Assembly (NCBI RefSeq): GCF_000149955.1 | Contig: NC_030987.1 | Span: 2,757,236-2,821,235 of the forward strand | Length of the DNA: 64,000 bases | Reading direction: 5' to 3' | DNA from: Fusarium oxysporum f. sp. lycopersici 4287 | Taxonomy: Eukaryota > Ascomycota > Sordariomycetes > Hypocreales > Nectriaceae | Part shown: positions 1 through 11,976 of the stretch, one piece after another | Position numbering within the stretch: the first letter of the stretch is position 1 | Layout: every line of letters begins with the position of its first letter | Position numbers and translations under genes: made by a program | The notes under the pieces: model-generated | Database searches by the model: none | Seen by the model: the letters and a program-made list of their open reading frames with translations, nothing else | Told to the model about the DNA's origin: nothing

Positions 1-83
1 AATTGCCTTAAGCTAGCCTTTAGCTGAGAGTCCTTTAGTTGGCATTCCTGATAGCTTTGTGCGATCAGATCACAACTCATAGC

Positions 84-1319
84 TCATCCCTTTAAAGCCC
101 TCAGTTCTTCATAAGCAGGTATTCTCCAAGTCCCTCTATCCTCCGGCAGTAGGGCAAGGATCGCCTTATCAATCTTAAGCTTGGTGATAAGCCCAATAAT
201 CGAGTACTGTAACTTGATCCCAAAGTTCGTCTTTGGATATGCAATACCAGGGATGAACGACGGCAGTTTTTGAGACTTCTCAACGTATGGTCTTAGAGTA
301 TCTTCATACGCCATAAGAGCTCTGGAAATATCATGGCCATGTCTCGCAATTTCTCCGCTGAGAACGTAGGCTCCTATCAAGGCGAGTGTAGTTCCCACAC
401 CCGTCAGTGGAGATGGAGCGTATCCTGCGTCGCCCAGCAGAACAACTCTTCCTTTAGACCACGTCTTGGTCTTGATCTGCACGACAGACTGCGCGTAAAA
501 GTCTTCGGTCTCATGCATAGCCTTGATGAGTCTCGGGGCCTGCCATCCTGCATCCTTAAAGATCTCTGCAAAAAGCTTCTTCTGAGCATTGACGTCCTGA
601 CTCATGACCTCTTTCAGCTCTTCCAAGTGGGACATTGTCATAAGGTATGCTTGACCTCTATCATTCGAATGCCAACGCGTTGAGATCACGCGGCGGCCTG
701 GAGCGCTGTATACAGTGGCAAGATTTTTATCTCCTGCTTCCCGTGGCAAATTATAGTAACATCCATTCAGATTGAGGTCGCGCACATGAACAGCTTCAGG
801 ATCATCAGCGAACAACTTTCGTCGGACTCTCGAGCCTTGACCGTCTGCGGCAATGACAAGATCGTAGCTCTCATCAGCTCCATCCGAAAATCTGACTTTA
901 ACCTTATCGCCGACATTCTCAAAGCTCTCAATCGATGTTCCGAAGCGATATTGGGCTCTTTGTCTCGTCGCCTCGTATATGATCTTGCACAAATCTCCTC
1001 TCATGACTTCGAACTCACTTGTGAATGACTGTCTCCCTTTCCCCGAATCATTTCTTTCCAGTAGAGCTTTCTGCTTCCCTTGCGAATCAACCCATTGCAG
1101 GCCATCTTCATCAACCGCTTTATTTCGGATCTCTTCAAGAATTCCCATGCGCTTCGCAGCTTCGATGCCTTGGCCGCGAATGTCAATCTGCTGACCTCCA
1201 GTGCGTAGTGAGGGGAATCTTTCTATAATGGTGCAGGAATGGCCGAGACGGGAGAGCCAGAAAGCGGCAGATGGGCCAGCGATGCCACCGCCTGAGATGA
1301 GAATTCGAAGTTTTGACAT
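84..1319 (-). CDS. FAD-dependent monooxygenase (TetX/PHBH-like fold)
   Basis: Single-exon gene of 411 aa. The N-terminus has the dinucleotide-binding signature ISGGGIAGPSAA (Gly10, Gly12, Gly15). The second flavin motif AADGQGSRVRR is near residue 160 and the GD motif LGDAGYAPSPLTGVG near residue 298. This trio defines the class A flavin monooxygenases, which use NAD(P)H and O2 to hydroxylate or epoxidise small organic substrates; fungal members serve catabolism of aromatics, detoxification or secondary metabolism. There is no signal peptide or membrane anchor, so it is probably cytosolic. The start is the first ATG of the frame, right before the glycine-rich strand, and the length is normal. 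The substrate cannot be told from sequence. It has no biosynthetic neighbours here, since the next gene is a housekeeping helicase transcribed in the same direction 600 bp away. Confidence 0.85.
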   Translation of the reverse strand: MSKLRILISGGGIAGPSAAFWLSRLGHSCTIIERFPSLRTGGQQIDIRGQGIEAAKRMGILEEIRNKAVDEDGLQWVDSQGKQKALLERNDSGKGRQSFTSEFEVMRGDLCKIIYEATRQRAQYRFGTSIESFENVGDKVKVRFSDGADESYDLVIAADGQGSRVRRKLFADDPEAVHVRDLNLNGCYYNLPREAGDKNLATVYSAPGRRVISTRWHSNDRGQAYLMTMSHLEELKEVMSQDVNAQKKLFAEIFKDAGWQAPRLIKAMHETEDFYAQSVVQIKTKTWSKGRVVLLGDAGYAPSPLTGVGTTLALIGAYVLSGEIARHGHDISRALMAYEDTLRPYVEKSQKLPSFIPGIAYPKTNFGIKLQYSIIGLITKLKIDKAILALLPEDRGTWRIPAYEELRALKG

Positions 1320-1921
1320 TTAGAAACACGCTGTGTCGAATAGCAAATGCTATACGTGGAAACGTAGTGCATGAATGCTCGCTAAGATATTCGCTGTCAA
1401 CACGCTAATAAATTAATGAGTCGTGAAAGACCCTGGAAATTTACAACTAACGTAGAATGTGGTCAAGATAATCAGAGTCTCTGTTCATAAATGGCTGCTT
1501 CGTCAAAATTCCGGCAGGAAATGTAGGTGTCATTGACTTTAAGGATTGTATCCTGGACTAGTCTAGCAACCAGGAATTAAGATGGGACTGTGTCTGTGCT
1601 GAAACTAGAATAGTTACCACCTTCATAACAGATGAGTTCAAGCCTACTGTAGAGAAAGTTTGACGGTAGGATTTCTGGTTATCACGTAACTCAAGGTCGG
1701 CAAGAACATCAAAACAGCGATGTGTTGTCTTAAGCACCTATTAAGTATCAAGGTCTATTGCAGGGGCGCTCCCTCAAAATTGTCTAACACAGTAGGCACA
1801 CCAAAGCACTGTTCTCTATTCTTGTTAATTGATAGATCTACCTGAATTCCCTGTAAATCGCTCAATGTATCTGCCATGCCCACGTGGTTAGAGTCAACGT
1901 CCAATTCTAATCTAGCTTCCA
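1320..1921. other. Intergenic, upstream of the monooxygenase
   Basis: Lies between the monooxygenase start and the 3' end of the SLH1-like gene. It probably holds the monooxygenase promoter and the helicase terminator. I see no ORF, RNA gene or repeat. Confidence 0.5.
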
Positions 1922-4900
1922 TCATTTCGACCCAGACGCATCCGCCTTCTTCGACTGCACAGCATCATCCACAGTGGGCGGAGCAGGAATATCGACACCT
2001 TCAACACGATATTCAAGACCCGGATAAGCATCGCTGACAACAAGAACGTCAAACTTGCGGGCCTGGCCTGCCTGAGCGGGAGGGAGCTTGATGGTTGTCT
2101 TCGCCGTGGGTCGACCACCAGCCTCGAGCTTGCGATTGGGGTTCGTGGTCCAACCCACACGCTTCACTGCAATGACTTCGTCGCGTGTTAAATCAGCCAC
2201 GATAACGAACCACGATTCTGTTTGTGGTTTAGGGAACTTGGGTGCGTAGATGCGAGCCTCTCGCTCGACAAGCTGGTTGAGACGCTTAAGACCAATGGTC
2301 ACTGAGAGTGCCGTGGCTGCAGCGATGGACACCTCGACGTTAGGTAGGATAGATACAGCACGAGCGAAACGGTTGTGCTGGCTCGCAGGTACACCAAGCT
2401 TCTTAGCAAGTTGCATCGCCTGAGGTCTAGTCAGCGCGCTGATCTTAGCAATTGGTGTATCGTTCTTGACGTCGGGTTCGACCGTAGGTAGGATGGACAC
2501 TGGTGCATCAGTAGGCCAACGAGCCGACTTGACCGACTGTAGAAGGGCCATCATTTGCAGGCAACTGGACAGATAACCAAGCTCGGTCAGAACATCGATG
2601 GAAGCCTGTATGACACGGATAGCCTGATCGAGAACACTTGTCTGATCACCGACATAATCAGTGATTGGAAGGTCTATCTGAGACATATGTGCCTGGAGGA
2701 GTAGGAAAGCCTTCACGTGGGGATCCCACATAGGCAGCCCAAAGGCGTGGCCAGGGAATGGCAAGTTGTCCGAAAGAGTGTTGTTTATGAGGTCTTCATT
2801 ATGGCGCACGGGGAGTTCGTCGTACTCGGTAGCGCGGGACATCCATGACAAGACGTCGAGGAATGAGGCTTGAGCTTTCGCGTGCTTGACAAGGTGACGG
2901 ATCGTCTTGTGCGAGAGGTAGTAGTAACTCATGATCTTGCCAAGAGGTGTGGGATCAACGTCGCCATTGGGGGAACACCTCAACACATTTAGAGTCAGCA
3001 AGCTCGTTGAGTGACTTGCTAACCATCTCAATCATGTATTCATTAGCAAGCTGCTGAGCAGCGATGCTATTGTGCTCCTCAGCAGAAATCTCGAGTCCGT
3101 AGTACGACGGATTCTTGTGTAGTCGTCTGAAGAAGAATGTCCATGTAAGATAGTCGAGCGCGTCCTGTTTGGTGACAATGGTCTCAGCCGAGACTTCGGC
3201 ACAAAGATGGTTATCCAAAACAGTGTGAAGCGAGGACTCTACTGGGAAGCCAGTGTGAAGGAAGTGCTTGTAAAAGTCCTTCTTGGAATCCTGGGTAAAG
3301 ATACGTGCAACTCCCGAGTTATCGAACTGAGGACGACCGGCACGGCCCAACATTTGCAGAACATCGGTCAAGTCCATGTCTTTGTATGCCTCAATTTTGG
3401 CATCGAAGAATTGTGTTCCTTTGACGACAACCAGATGAGCAGGCAAGTTGACACCCCAGGCGAGAGTACTAGTAGCGACCAGAATCTGGATCTTGTTGTT
3501 CAAGAACAACTCTTCAGCAAGCTGACGATCCGACTCAACTAGACCAGCGTGATGTAGACCAATTCCAAAGTTGATGGCCTCCTTCAGCGCGTCATCCTTG
3601 ACTCGAGCAAGGTTAAGCTGCAAATCATCTTCATCCATGTGAAGAAATCGCCGGGGGTTATCTTCCATACCACAAAAGTTGATGAGATCCTTTGCAGTCA
3701 GACGAGTCTGTCTTCGCGAGGGAACGAAAACAATTACAGGCTTGTCAGGACTGTGATTCTTAACAGCCAAGAAGGTGGGGCGATTCATAGACTGCATCAA
3801 AGGACAGAATCCCCTGACTTCTGGGAAGCCATCGATATATAATTCCAGAGGAACAGGACGGACTGAGTGCTTAAAGTTGAAAAGACCTTCTTTGACACCT
3901 AACCAGTTGCCCAGGTCTGTCGCATTGGCGCAAGCAGTTGACATGCCCAGGAGACGAACGGCATTCTTGGTCGAGGAAGCAATGTAGTTCATACGGGACA
4001 CAATGATTTCAAGAATAGGACCACGGTCTCCAGCCAGAAGATGAATCTCGTCAATGATGACCAGGCTCACTTGTCGAACATATCCTCTTGTCTGCCAGGA
4101 ACGAGATATACCGTCCCACTTCTCAGGCGTAGTGATGATGATATCAGCGTCCTGTATAGTTCTAGTATCAGGAGTATTGTCACCAGTCAACTCCACCAAC
4201 TTCAAGCCCAGTGGTCGCGCCAATCTAACTCCCCAGTCTTTGACTCGCTCACGGACAAGTGCCTTCATTGGCGCAATGTAGACAACCTTGGACTTGGGTC
4301 TCTCACGGAAAGCCCACCACATGGCAAGCTCAGCAGCAACAGTCTTGCCGCTACCAGTGGGTGATCCAAGAAGCACGTTGGCAGGTGTATGGTAAAGCGT
4401 ATGGAAGATTTGCGTTTGCATGGGGTTGAAAAACTCAAAGCGCTTGGCATAGAGTTCTTCAAGCGCAGGGTTCTTGAGGGCCGAGATGGGTAGTGGTTGA
4501 AGATTCAGGAGGTCAGTATAGACGCTTTCAGTGTCTGGGCGGATGAGATGCTGGAAAGAGACTGGAGTGACGGTCTCAGCTCCCAGCCATCTGTCTGAGA
4601 CGGCTCGGACGTGTATCTGGCTAGGCAAGGGGTCCGAAAGGGGAATCGTGAAGTTCAGCTCATGGTCATCATGTAACTTTCTTCTGTTGAGAATGAAAAA
4701 TTCATGATGGTAGATCTCTGAAGTCTCGGAATTCTCGACCCAAATGTAGAATGACTCTGAGGTTCCGTGAATCTGGTCATGCCATCGGAAATCGGGAATA
4801 ACAAAGAGCTTAATACGCAACACATCTCGGTTTAGAGGAGCGATTTCAGCCTCGACGTGAACAGTAGGAAAGTTGTTCAAAATCTTGGCAATGTTCTTGC

Positions 4901-7880
4901 CGGCACTCTGGTTGTGGATCAAACCTCCAATCTCTGCAGGCTCCATGTCTTTCATGGTCTCAATTGTCAAGTTCTCTTTCGCGTCGAGCTGGTTGAGGAC
5001 CGACTTTGCAAGGTCAAACTGATGGAGAGGATGCTGGTAGGGCCAGATGCGCTTTTCAATCGACTTTGCCAGAGTTAGAAGCACGAGGCACTGGTGGCCC
5101 CATCGGCGATTGAGGGCAAGCATGAAGAGTGCTCGACAGATACGTCCAGACTGCTGAGCAACGTAGTTCATGTCGTTTGAAAGGGCAAAATCTTCCGGCT
5201 GCGCTTTCGAGATGTAAGACTGCAGCAAAATATTTGTTTTTGCCTGAGGGGTGTCGATACCTCCATCAACATCGCACGGAATGATCTCTCGACGTAGATG
5301 AGTCAACTCCTTCTCCTCACTATCTCTGGATTGGATGTTGTCAAACTCTCCACTCATACTGATCATCTTTAAAATATCGGCCTCTGTGGCCTGAGGTTGC
5401 ATCATGGCGTTGAAAACCTGAATACTTGTGTGGAGGATATAGTATTGACTGGCAATTCTTCCGATGTCCTTGCTGCGCAGCTCATCTGTCCTTTCATTGT
5501 AGATAATCATCTGGCATTGCTGCAAGGTCTTGGCAGCCTGAATAGCAAGCTGACGACGTCTTTGAACCAGGTTTGGGTCGTCGCGAATTTCTGACCATTC
5601 TATGCCATAAGACATTGGGCTCCTTTGCATGCGCACGAAGAGGTACGAGTATCCGATCCACTGAACAGCATCCGGAATAGAAGTGACAGTTCCGAGTGCG
5701 ATCTCAGCATTCAGATTGTCAACCAGCTTCGTCGAGAATTTAGATTCAATGGGCTGCTGTTCCGTCACAGCAGTCAGGTAATGGGTGAGCTTGTCGTGGG
5801 TTGTGCAAATCATGCCGATACCAGTATCTTCGAATTGAGGACGACCAGCGCGACCAAAGATCTGCAGTACATCAAGAATTCCCAGATCAACAAATTTACC
5901 ATCCTGAGCGCTATAAACCTGAGTTCCCTTGATTACGACTGCTGCGGCAGGCAAGTTGACACCCCATGCTAGAGTGGCGGTACAGCAGAGAACCTTCAGG
6001 ACACCCTCTCCAAATAGTCTTTCCATCAAGTTTCGGTCAGATCTTGCCATTCCAGCGTGGTGAACTCCAATGCCCTTGGAGAGGAGCTCACGGATCTCCT
6101 TGGACTTGGACTGCTTGATATCACGCGAAGCTTGTTCAAACCCAGGATGATAGCTCGGGTCAAGGAGATCTGCACACATGGCATCGATGGCCTTCTGGTG
6201 CAGCATTCGCGCTGTAAGCTGCGTATCTCTTCGTGAGTGAACGAACACCATGACTTGGTGATCACGCTCGAGCATCTCTTTGACTTTTTCGAAAGCGACC
6301 TGATCAAGATTCTCCTTCGATTGCTTTGATCCAGCCTTTCCTTTGACGCCGATGAAATGTTGTTCCAAAGGAACAGGGCGGAAGGATGAGTCGAAGTAGA
6401 ATAGGCCTGCATATTTGTTGACTTTGAGGAAATCGGCGACATCGACATAATTGGGCAATGTGGCACTGAGACCAACAATTCGAATGAGAGACTGCGTACT
6501 CTCAACCTGCCGTTCCGTTCGAGCCACAAGGGATTCTAGGACAGCACCTCTCTCATCATGAAGCATATGTACCTCATCGATGATGAGAAGACGGACCTTC
6601 TGAACAAGTTCCGTGTCTCAGTGACCTGCGTGTGACGACATCCCATTTCTCAGGGGTCGTAACGATTATTTGAGTCCTGGATGACTTCAGACTTGGTGAG
6701 CTGCATATCTCCAGTGTACTCTCGGCATTTGATACCAAGACAAAGCCAGGCGCTTGCCTAGCTTCTCTGTAACTTCAGCAGCAAGCGCCTTCATGGGGGC
6801 AACATAGACGATTTTGAAGTCATCGGCGTTGACTGCAAATTCGGTGGCTGACGGGTCTTCGAAGGGGTTAGGCTCAACATTCTGGGCAATTGTTTGAAGA
6901 ATGGTAAGCATAGCAGCATCCGTTTTACCCTGGTCATATTAGTAGCTGATGGTAAATGTTGGTACAAGTGGACTCACAGCACCAGTAGGAGCACAGATCA
7001 ACATGTTCTCACTAGTCTTATGGGCAACAGGATAGACAAGACTCTGCATGCGGTTAAGCGTCTTGTAGCCCTTGAACGTATTTCGACACAACCCATTGAG
7101 TTCCTTGACGGGAATAAGCCGCTGTCCAGGTCCCAGTACACCCTTCTTGCCAGCGGGGATAAAGTACTCCTCGTACTTGTCAAACGATAACCGCTCACTA
7201 CCAACTGGCAGTCCGTACTTTTTGCCAGCGTAGCTCAGGGTGTTTCCAGCGCTGTATGCTTTATAGACGTGTGGATATTGGGGTTCCTTTGAATGTGCTG
7301 GTGCTAGAGTTGCAGATTTGTGTGCTTGATCTTGGCGACGCAGGTTTTCTTCTCTTTGAGCCTTGGTCAGGAGTCGGGGTCCGCTGGAGCTCCCCTGACT
7401 CTGACTGTTGACAGCGGAAACGATCTCATTTCTGTGACCCAGCATCTCGATGATGAAGTCAAGATCATCAAAGCCTACCAAGTCAGTAAGCTGGATCTGA
7501 AGTTCATCATCAGAGCGATCAGAGTCGAGGACACTCATAATTTGGCTCTCAAACACATCAGCAGAGAGACCATTCTTGGCTGCGATGGCTGAACATCTAA
7601 CTGCAAACCATTCGGCACCGTAATCTGCCACAGCTGGTCCATCTAGGGCTTCTCCATCAGCGAAGTCGCTGCTTAAGGCTTCTTGGTCGTCATCCGAGAT
7701 AAAGTCCCAGACATCCTGGCCGCTGTTTCCACTAGAATAACCACCAAATTCGTCATCATCGAGATCATCTTCAACTGATCCATTCTCTTGGGGAATTTTG
7801 AGGTTGGCGATAGCTTCTTGCATAGCCGCAAATTGTTCGCGCCATCGTGCCTCTGCGGCACTAAGTTGCGAGGATGCCAT
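1922..7880 (-). CDS. SLH1: Ski2-like tandem RNA helicase, SLH1/ASCC3 homologue
   Basis: About 1,970 aa, like yeast Slh1 (ASCC3 in animals), the helicase of the ribosome-quality-control trigger (RQT) complex that splits collided ribosomes. Exon 1 is 6978-7880. A 48-bp intron (6930-6977, branch CTACTAAT) cuts the first Walker A motif between APTGA and GKTDAA. Exon 2 runs to 1922. Two helicase cassettes follow an acidic N-terminal region: DEVH in cassette 1, then SPTGSGKT (about residue 1155) and DEIH (about residue 1260) in cassette 2. Each is followed by a Sec63-type region with FGRAGRPQF or LGRAGRPQF. The frame as sequenced is broken. Between about 6745 and 6615 motifs Ib and Ic are read in three successive frames, and at about 2975 a run of five C (minus strand) shifts the frame before SPNGDVDP. 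The protein sequence stays conserved on both sides of each break, so I treat these as probable sequence errors in an intact gene. Confidence 0.9.
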
Positions 7881-8412
7881 GATGTAATCGATAGTATCCA
7901 GCTGGTGGTTGTTACGTGTTGCCTAGTGGGGAAGTCTTCTGATGCTGTATGAACACAGGAGTGTGAGGTAAAAGAGTCGTTATTCTGCTGCCTGTAGTTG
8001 TGGCAGCCGACGTCCTTTTGACGTTGTCCTTGATCGAAAAGGATTGGTTCATGACGGTGGATTGCTTGTTCTTCAAAGAGTCATACCGCTCTGGGCCGAA
8101 CAAATACCCCACTAAACAAGCCCCCGCCTAGCCGCCAGCGAGCTTGTAATGCTTACAGCCACTAACTGCCCTTGGAAATTCAGCGGCCTAGTCGAAGAGC
8201 CCGTCTGCGTCGTGGGGAACATGTGACGCCCCTAAACTCAGTCCTTAGTTACGGTGACGGAGGGTTACAACATTCAACCAAACTTCAAATCCTCCCTCTC
8301 CTTCAACTCTCTCTCTCTCTAATCCTCCAATCCCCCCCTCCCGCTGTCGCCCTACTGCGCGCTCCGCCTTCGATTGATAACCGCCACTTCTCGCAAACTT
8401 GATCCCGCAATC
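7881..8412. promoter_or_regulatory. Divergent promoter region of SLH1 and YKT6
   Basis: The 532 bp between two divergent start codons must carry both promoters. A pyrimidine tract rich in CT repeats (about 8290-8345) precedes the YKT6 ATG, a common feature upstream of fungal housekeeping genes. No TATA box is evident. Confidence 0.5.
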
Positions 8413-9272
8413 ATGAAACTGCATTACATCGGCGTACGCTGTCCCTGTGCCCCTCACCGATCGATCGAGACCTCCGTCCAGTTGGGCTAACAAAGCTGCT
8501 GCGACCAGATCCTTCGCAACGAGAGCCAGCCGGCTCATGAGATCGTCGCTGAGAAGGAACTCAGCAGCTACTCGCGATTCACCCGCAACAAGTCAGTCCT
8601 ATCTTATCATTGCGACCGCTATCTCCGTATCCGGACGGTCCATGGACTGACTCGCAAACTTGAAACAGCTATGGCGAATTCATGACCCTATTCGCAAAGA
8701 CCGTCGCCGAGCGCACCCGCCCTGGACAGCGACAGGATGTTGAGGAGCAAGGTATACCTGATTCAGTTCCCTCGAGAAATCACAAGCTTACATGCGCATT
8801 CTACAGACTACACTTTCCACGCCTACGGCCGAACCGAGGGTGTCTGCGGCATCATCATCTCCGATCACCAGTATCCTGCCCTCGTGGCACATCAGCTTCT
8901 TAGCAAGGTCGTCGACGAGTTCCTCTCCAAGAACCCCCGCTCCAGCTGGGCCACCGGCACACCCACTCTCTCCATGCCCGAGCTGAAGGAGTACCTCACA
9001 AAGTACCAGGATCCCCAGCAGGCCGACAGCATCCTCAAGATTCAGAAGGAGCTTGACGAGACTAAGATTGTTCTCCACAAGACCATCGAGAGTGTGCTAC
9101 AGCGTGGAGAGAAGATCGACGATCTAGTGGCTAAGAGTGACGGTCTTAGCGCCCAAAGCAAGATGTTTTACCGTATGCCACTGTTCATTCCAAATTTCCC
9201 TTCATCGGAAAACAACTGACCTATCCCACAGAGCAAGCCAAGAAGCAGAACTCGTGCTGTATTTTGATGTAA
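8413..9272 (+). CDS. YKT6: R-SNARE Ykt6 (longin domain, prenylated)
   Basis: Five exons: 8413-8433, 8509-8591, 8669-8751, 8807-9172, 9232-9272. They join into 197 aa (yeast Ykt6 has 200). Residues 1 to about 120 form the longin domain (MKLHYIG, SSYSRFTRNNYGEF, DYTFHAYGRTEGVCG). A SNARE helix follows at about 135-190, with Lys-Glu-Leu-Asp-Glu-Thr and the layer segment RGEKIDDLVAKSDGLS. The last exon ends NSCCILM: a palmitoylation cysteine followed by a CaaX farnesylation box, which replace the membrane span of other SNAREs. Ykt6 acts in ER-Golgi, intra-Golgi, vacuolar and autophagosome fusion. The central R residue is visible in LQRGEK. Every intron has GT-AG ends and correct phase, and the terminal CaaX confirms the splicing chosen. 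Confidence 0.95.
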
Positions 9273-9982
9273 TGGATCATTTCGTTTTTCCGGCGTTGGA
9301 CCTGGCTTCATTTCAGCATATAAGAGATGTCGGTATTGAGATTGGTTATTCGTGTGGCGCAGATACTTCCAATCGTTTTGTCCATCATTCATTCGCAGGG
9401 CCATGTCTTTACAGCAGCTAGACTTGTCGAAGAGGCGGAGAAGAATCTTATCACAGGCAGTACGATCGAAGGCAGATGGGTGCCAAATGGGAATCATTCT
9501 TTTTGACATGTTAAAAAAAAAAGTCCATAAATTGGACAAGTGTGAAATGCTCACTTATCACCAAACCTAATCTGATCGAAAGATACACAAAGAAGAATAA
9601 AATCTGAGTCTTTTGACCCCAGAGTGCTTAAGAAGAAATGAAAACCCCTTTGCTTTTTGAAGAAGAAGAAACTCCAACGAGATGCTCTAGGGACGAGTCT
9701 GCTGTCCCGTGTCTTGCCCATTCATGCTTCTCTGGCGCCTTGCTGTAAGTCCGTAATCCATAATGTCCAAACATATCCGTCACTGAAAGCGTAGTATACA
9801 AAGGAGACAAACGTATAGGAGGGAAGGAAACCCTGTGGTATGTACAAGACGGCTCAAACCAGTTGAGTCCGCCATGGTGAGATGCTGCCAGAGCATCATG
9901 AAAAGGGTATTGTAGAAATCGTGACAAAGATATAAAATGAAACCGAAATGGCGATCTGGTTGTTCATCATGAAATGCGAGTT
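9273..9982. other. Convergent 3' intergenic region
   Basis: Tail-to-tail spacer between YKT6 and the Ser/Pro-rich gene. It contains an A-run at 9510-9521. I see no gene. Confidence 0.5.
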
Positions 9983-11976
9983 TTAAGATTCCTCAAGAAT
10001 TACTCTCTCACTCTTGCGGTGCATTTGGTAAGCATCAGGAGAATGAGTCCACTCCCTTGGGTGCACCAAGGTAGGGGTAGATGACTTGGTCTCAGCTAGA
10101 CGCTCATCCTTCTCAATTGGGATGTAACCTGGTCCGCTCGGGCTGCCGTTACCTCGATGTCTCAAGCTGGGGTTGCTCTTTAGCGGGTGCAGCATCTTGC
10201 GTTGCTGGTGCGAGACGCTGATCTGGCGAGCGATGGAGATCTCAACAGCGTTACGTAAGGCCTCTTGAGCATCAGCCTCGGGAGCTTGCTTCTTGGGCGA
10301 AGCCAATGATGAAGATGGGGAGAATCGCCTCGAGGTTTCGGCGCTGGAGGACGTGATGGAAGCTGGGGGCGAGACCATGTGCCACGAGGGCTCCGAAGGA
10401 GAAGAGAGTCTTCCCTTAGCTACCTGAACATCTTTCTCGTCGTCTGTGTGTTCAGGAGATTCGGGAACTGTGCCTGGTGAGGGAGTAAATGGAGACGAAT
10501 GTTTGGAGTGGGTGTTGGGCGAGATAATGGGCACAGGAGGTGAGGTCTGTTTTGCGGAAGTAACGCTAATCTTCTCCGTAGACGCAGCACTGGGACGTCT
10601 GTTGAACTTGGAGACAAGGGCGGGCTGATAATGTGTAGCTTGCGCTGCGAACTTGTTGTGCTGAGATCCTGACCGCGAAACTTGGGTGACTCTTGGTGTA
10701 ACTGCCTCAGGGGACTCCTCTGAGTGATAATATGATGAGTCCAATAAGGCCGGGGATGTGTTGGCTCGGAACCGAGGTGAAGGCAGAGGCTTTGAGTTAT
10801 CCTGGGAAACAAAAGCTGGTGAGGGCTGTGGCGACGTTGCCCTCCGTGTCGAAGAGACTCGTCTCGATTCTCGGCGATTGCATCCTTCACAGACTTCAGA
10901 TGATCGAGAGTAGCCTGTCGTCGAGCAAGAAGTGAGGAGGCCGACCCTTGCGGTGGCTGTAAAACACTGTTAAACATGACACTATATCGATCCATTTTGA
11001 TGCTAGGAATCTCAACATCTAACAGAGAGTGAGGAATAGCAGGCATCGGAGGCGGCGATGAGGGCGGCGGTGCGATTGCTTTTTCTGATCGCTTCTTGCT
11101 AGAGTCACCTCGAAGGCCTCTTAGCGACATTTTGCGGCCTATACCTCCTGAACCCGGGTCCTTCAGCTTCGCTTCCTTTGATGCCTTGCGCTGAAGAGCA
11201 GGCTTCTCCTTTGTTAGTTTTCCCGGCGATATAGGTTTCGCCTCCGCTGACGTTGGTACCGACTGAGGCACTTCAGCAATCGTCTGCGCGGGTTCTGATA
11301 TAATTGGTTCAGTTTGAGATCGAATAACGATAGGTTTATGCTTTGGCATTTTTCGTGAACTCTGATCTGCTGGTGCTGAAGTCGGCATTCCAGAAGAACC
11401 TAATGATGTGGTAGAAGTATTGACACTCTCCGTCATAGATCGTTGGGGCTTCTCTGGCCGTGTGGCTCGCTTCGATTTTGATCGAAAAAGGCCCCATTTA
11501 CGAGCCTTCTGCTGAGTGTCATCGACAGGCTCTGGCGCAGGCTCTGGTATCGGCTCCGGGATGTCGACGACTGCATTCATGGCTCTGTTTTGTGGATTCC
11601 AGGGCGCCGGCGCAAAGTCTCCCATTTGTGTTGGACTTCCAATTGCCATACCAACAGCAATAACACCAGTCTCACCAGAATCTATCATAGAATCCGGAGT
11701 TGAAGTTCGCACCCAAGTCGTTCTCGTCAGTGACGAGGTTCGCGGGCTGTGTTCGGGGGATGGAAGTCGGCCATGGATCGGTATATGAAACGCCGTCACG
11801 TTGCCCTTCTTTGAGCTCTTGAGAATGAGTGCAAGATCGTCTCTGGAAACCCGCTTGTCGAATGAATGTTTGGAAAGAGAATGACTGTCTGTCCAGTCGG
11901 CGGTGAAGCTTCCCCTACGACGTTGATATCCGGAGGCAGCCGATACAGTAGCAGCCCGTGACAGATTTGTAGCCAT
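9983..11976 (-). CDS. Ser/Pro-rich disordered protein, frame interrupted
   Basis: No recognised domain. Upstream of about 10,870 the coding frame gives Ser/Arg/Pro-rich text such as RRRGSFTADW, RKWGLFRSKSKRATRP and LLARRQATLDHLKSVKDAIAE. Downstream of about 10,860 coding character continues in another frame (ATSPQPSPAFVSQDNSKPLP, then to VILEES and the stop at 9983). Joined, it would be about 660 aa, almost wholly low-complexity with many SP/TP sites, as in phosphoregulated cytoskeletal or signalling scaffolds; that is only an analogy. The start used is ATG 11976. The frame stays open to 12042 with coding-like text but has no ATG, so an upstream exon is possible. The 1-base discontinuity is probably a sequence error, because the second frame keeps the same composition for 290 codons. 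Confidence 0.6.

Noticed and set aside
10420..10850. C-terminal extension of the Ser/Pro-rich ORF in its first frame
   Set aside because: His/Leu/Pro-rich text unlike the rest of the protein; the second frame keeps the coding character.
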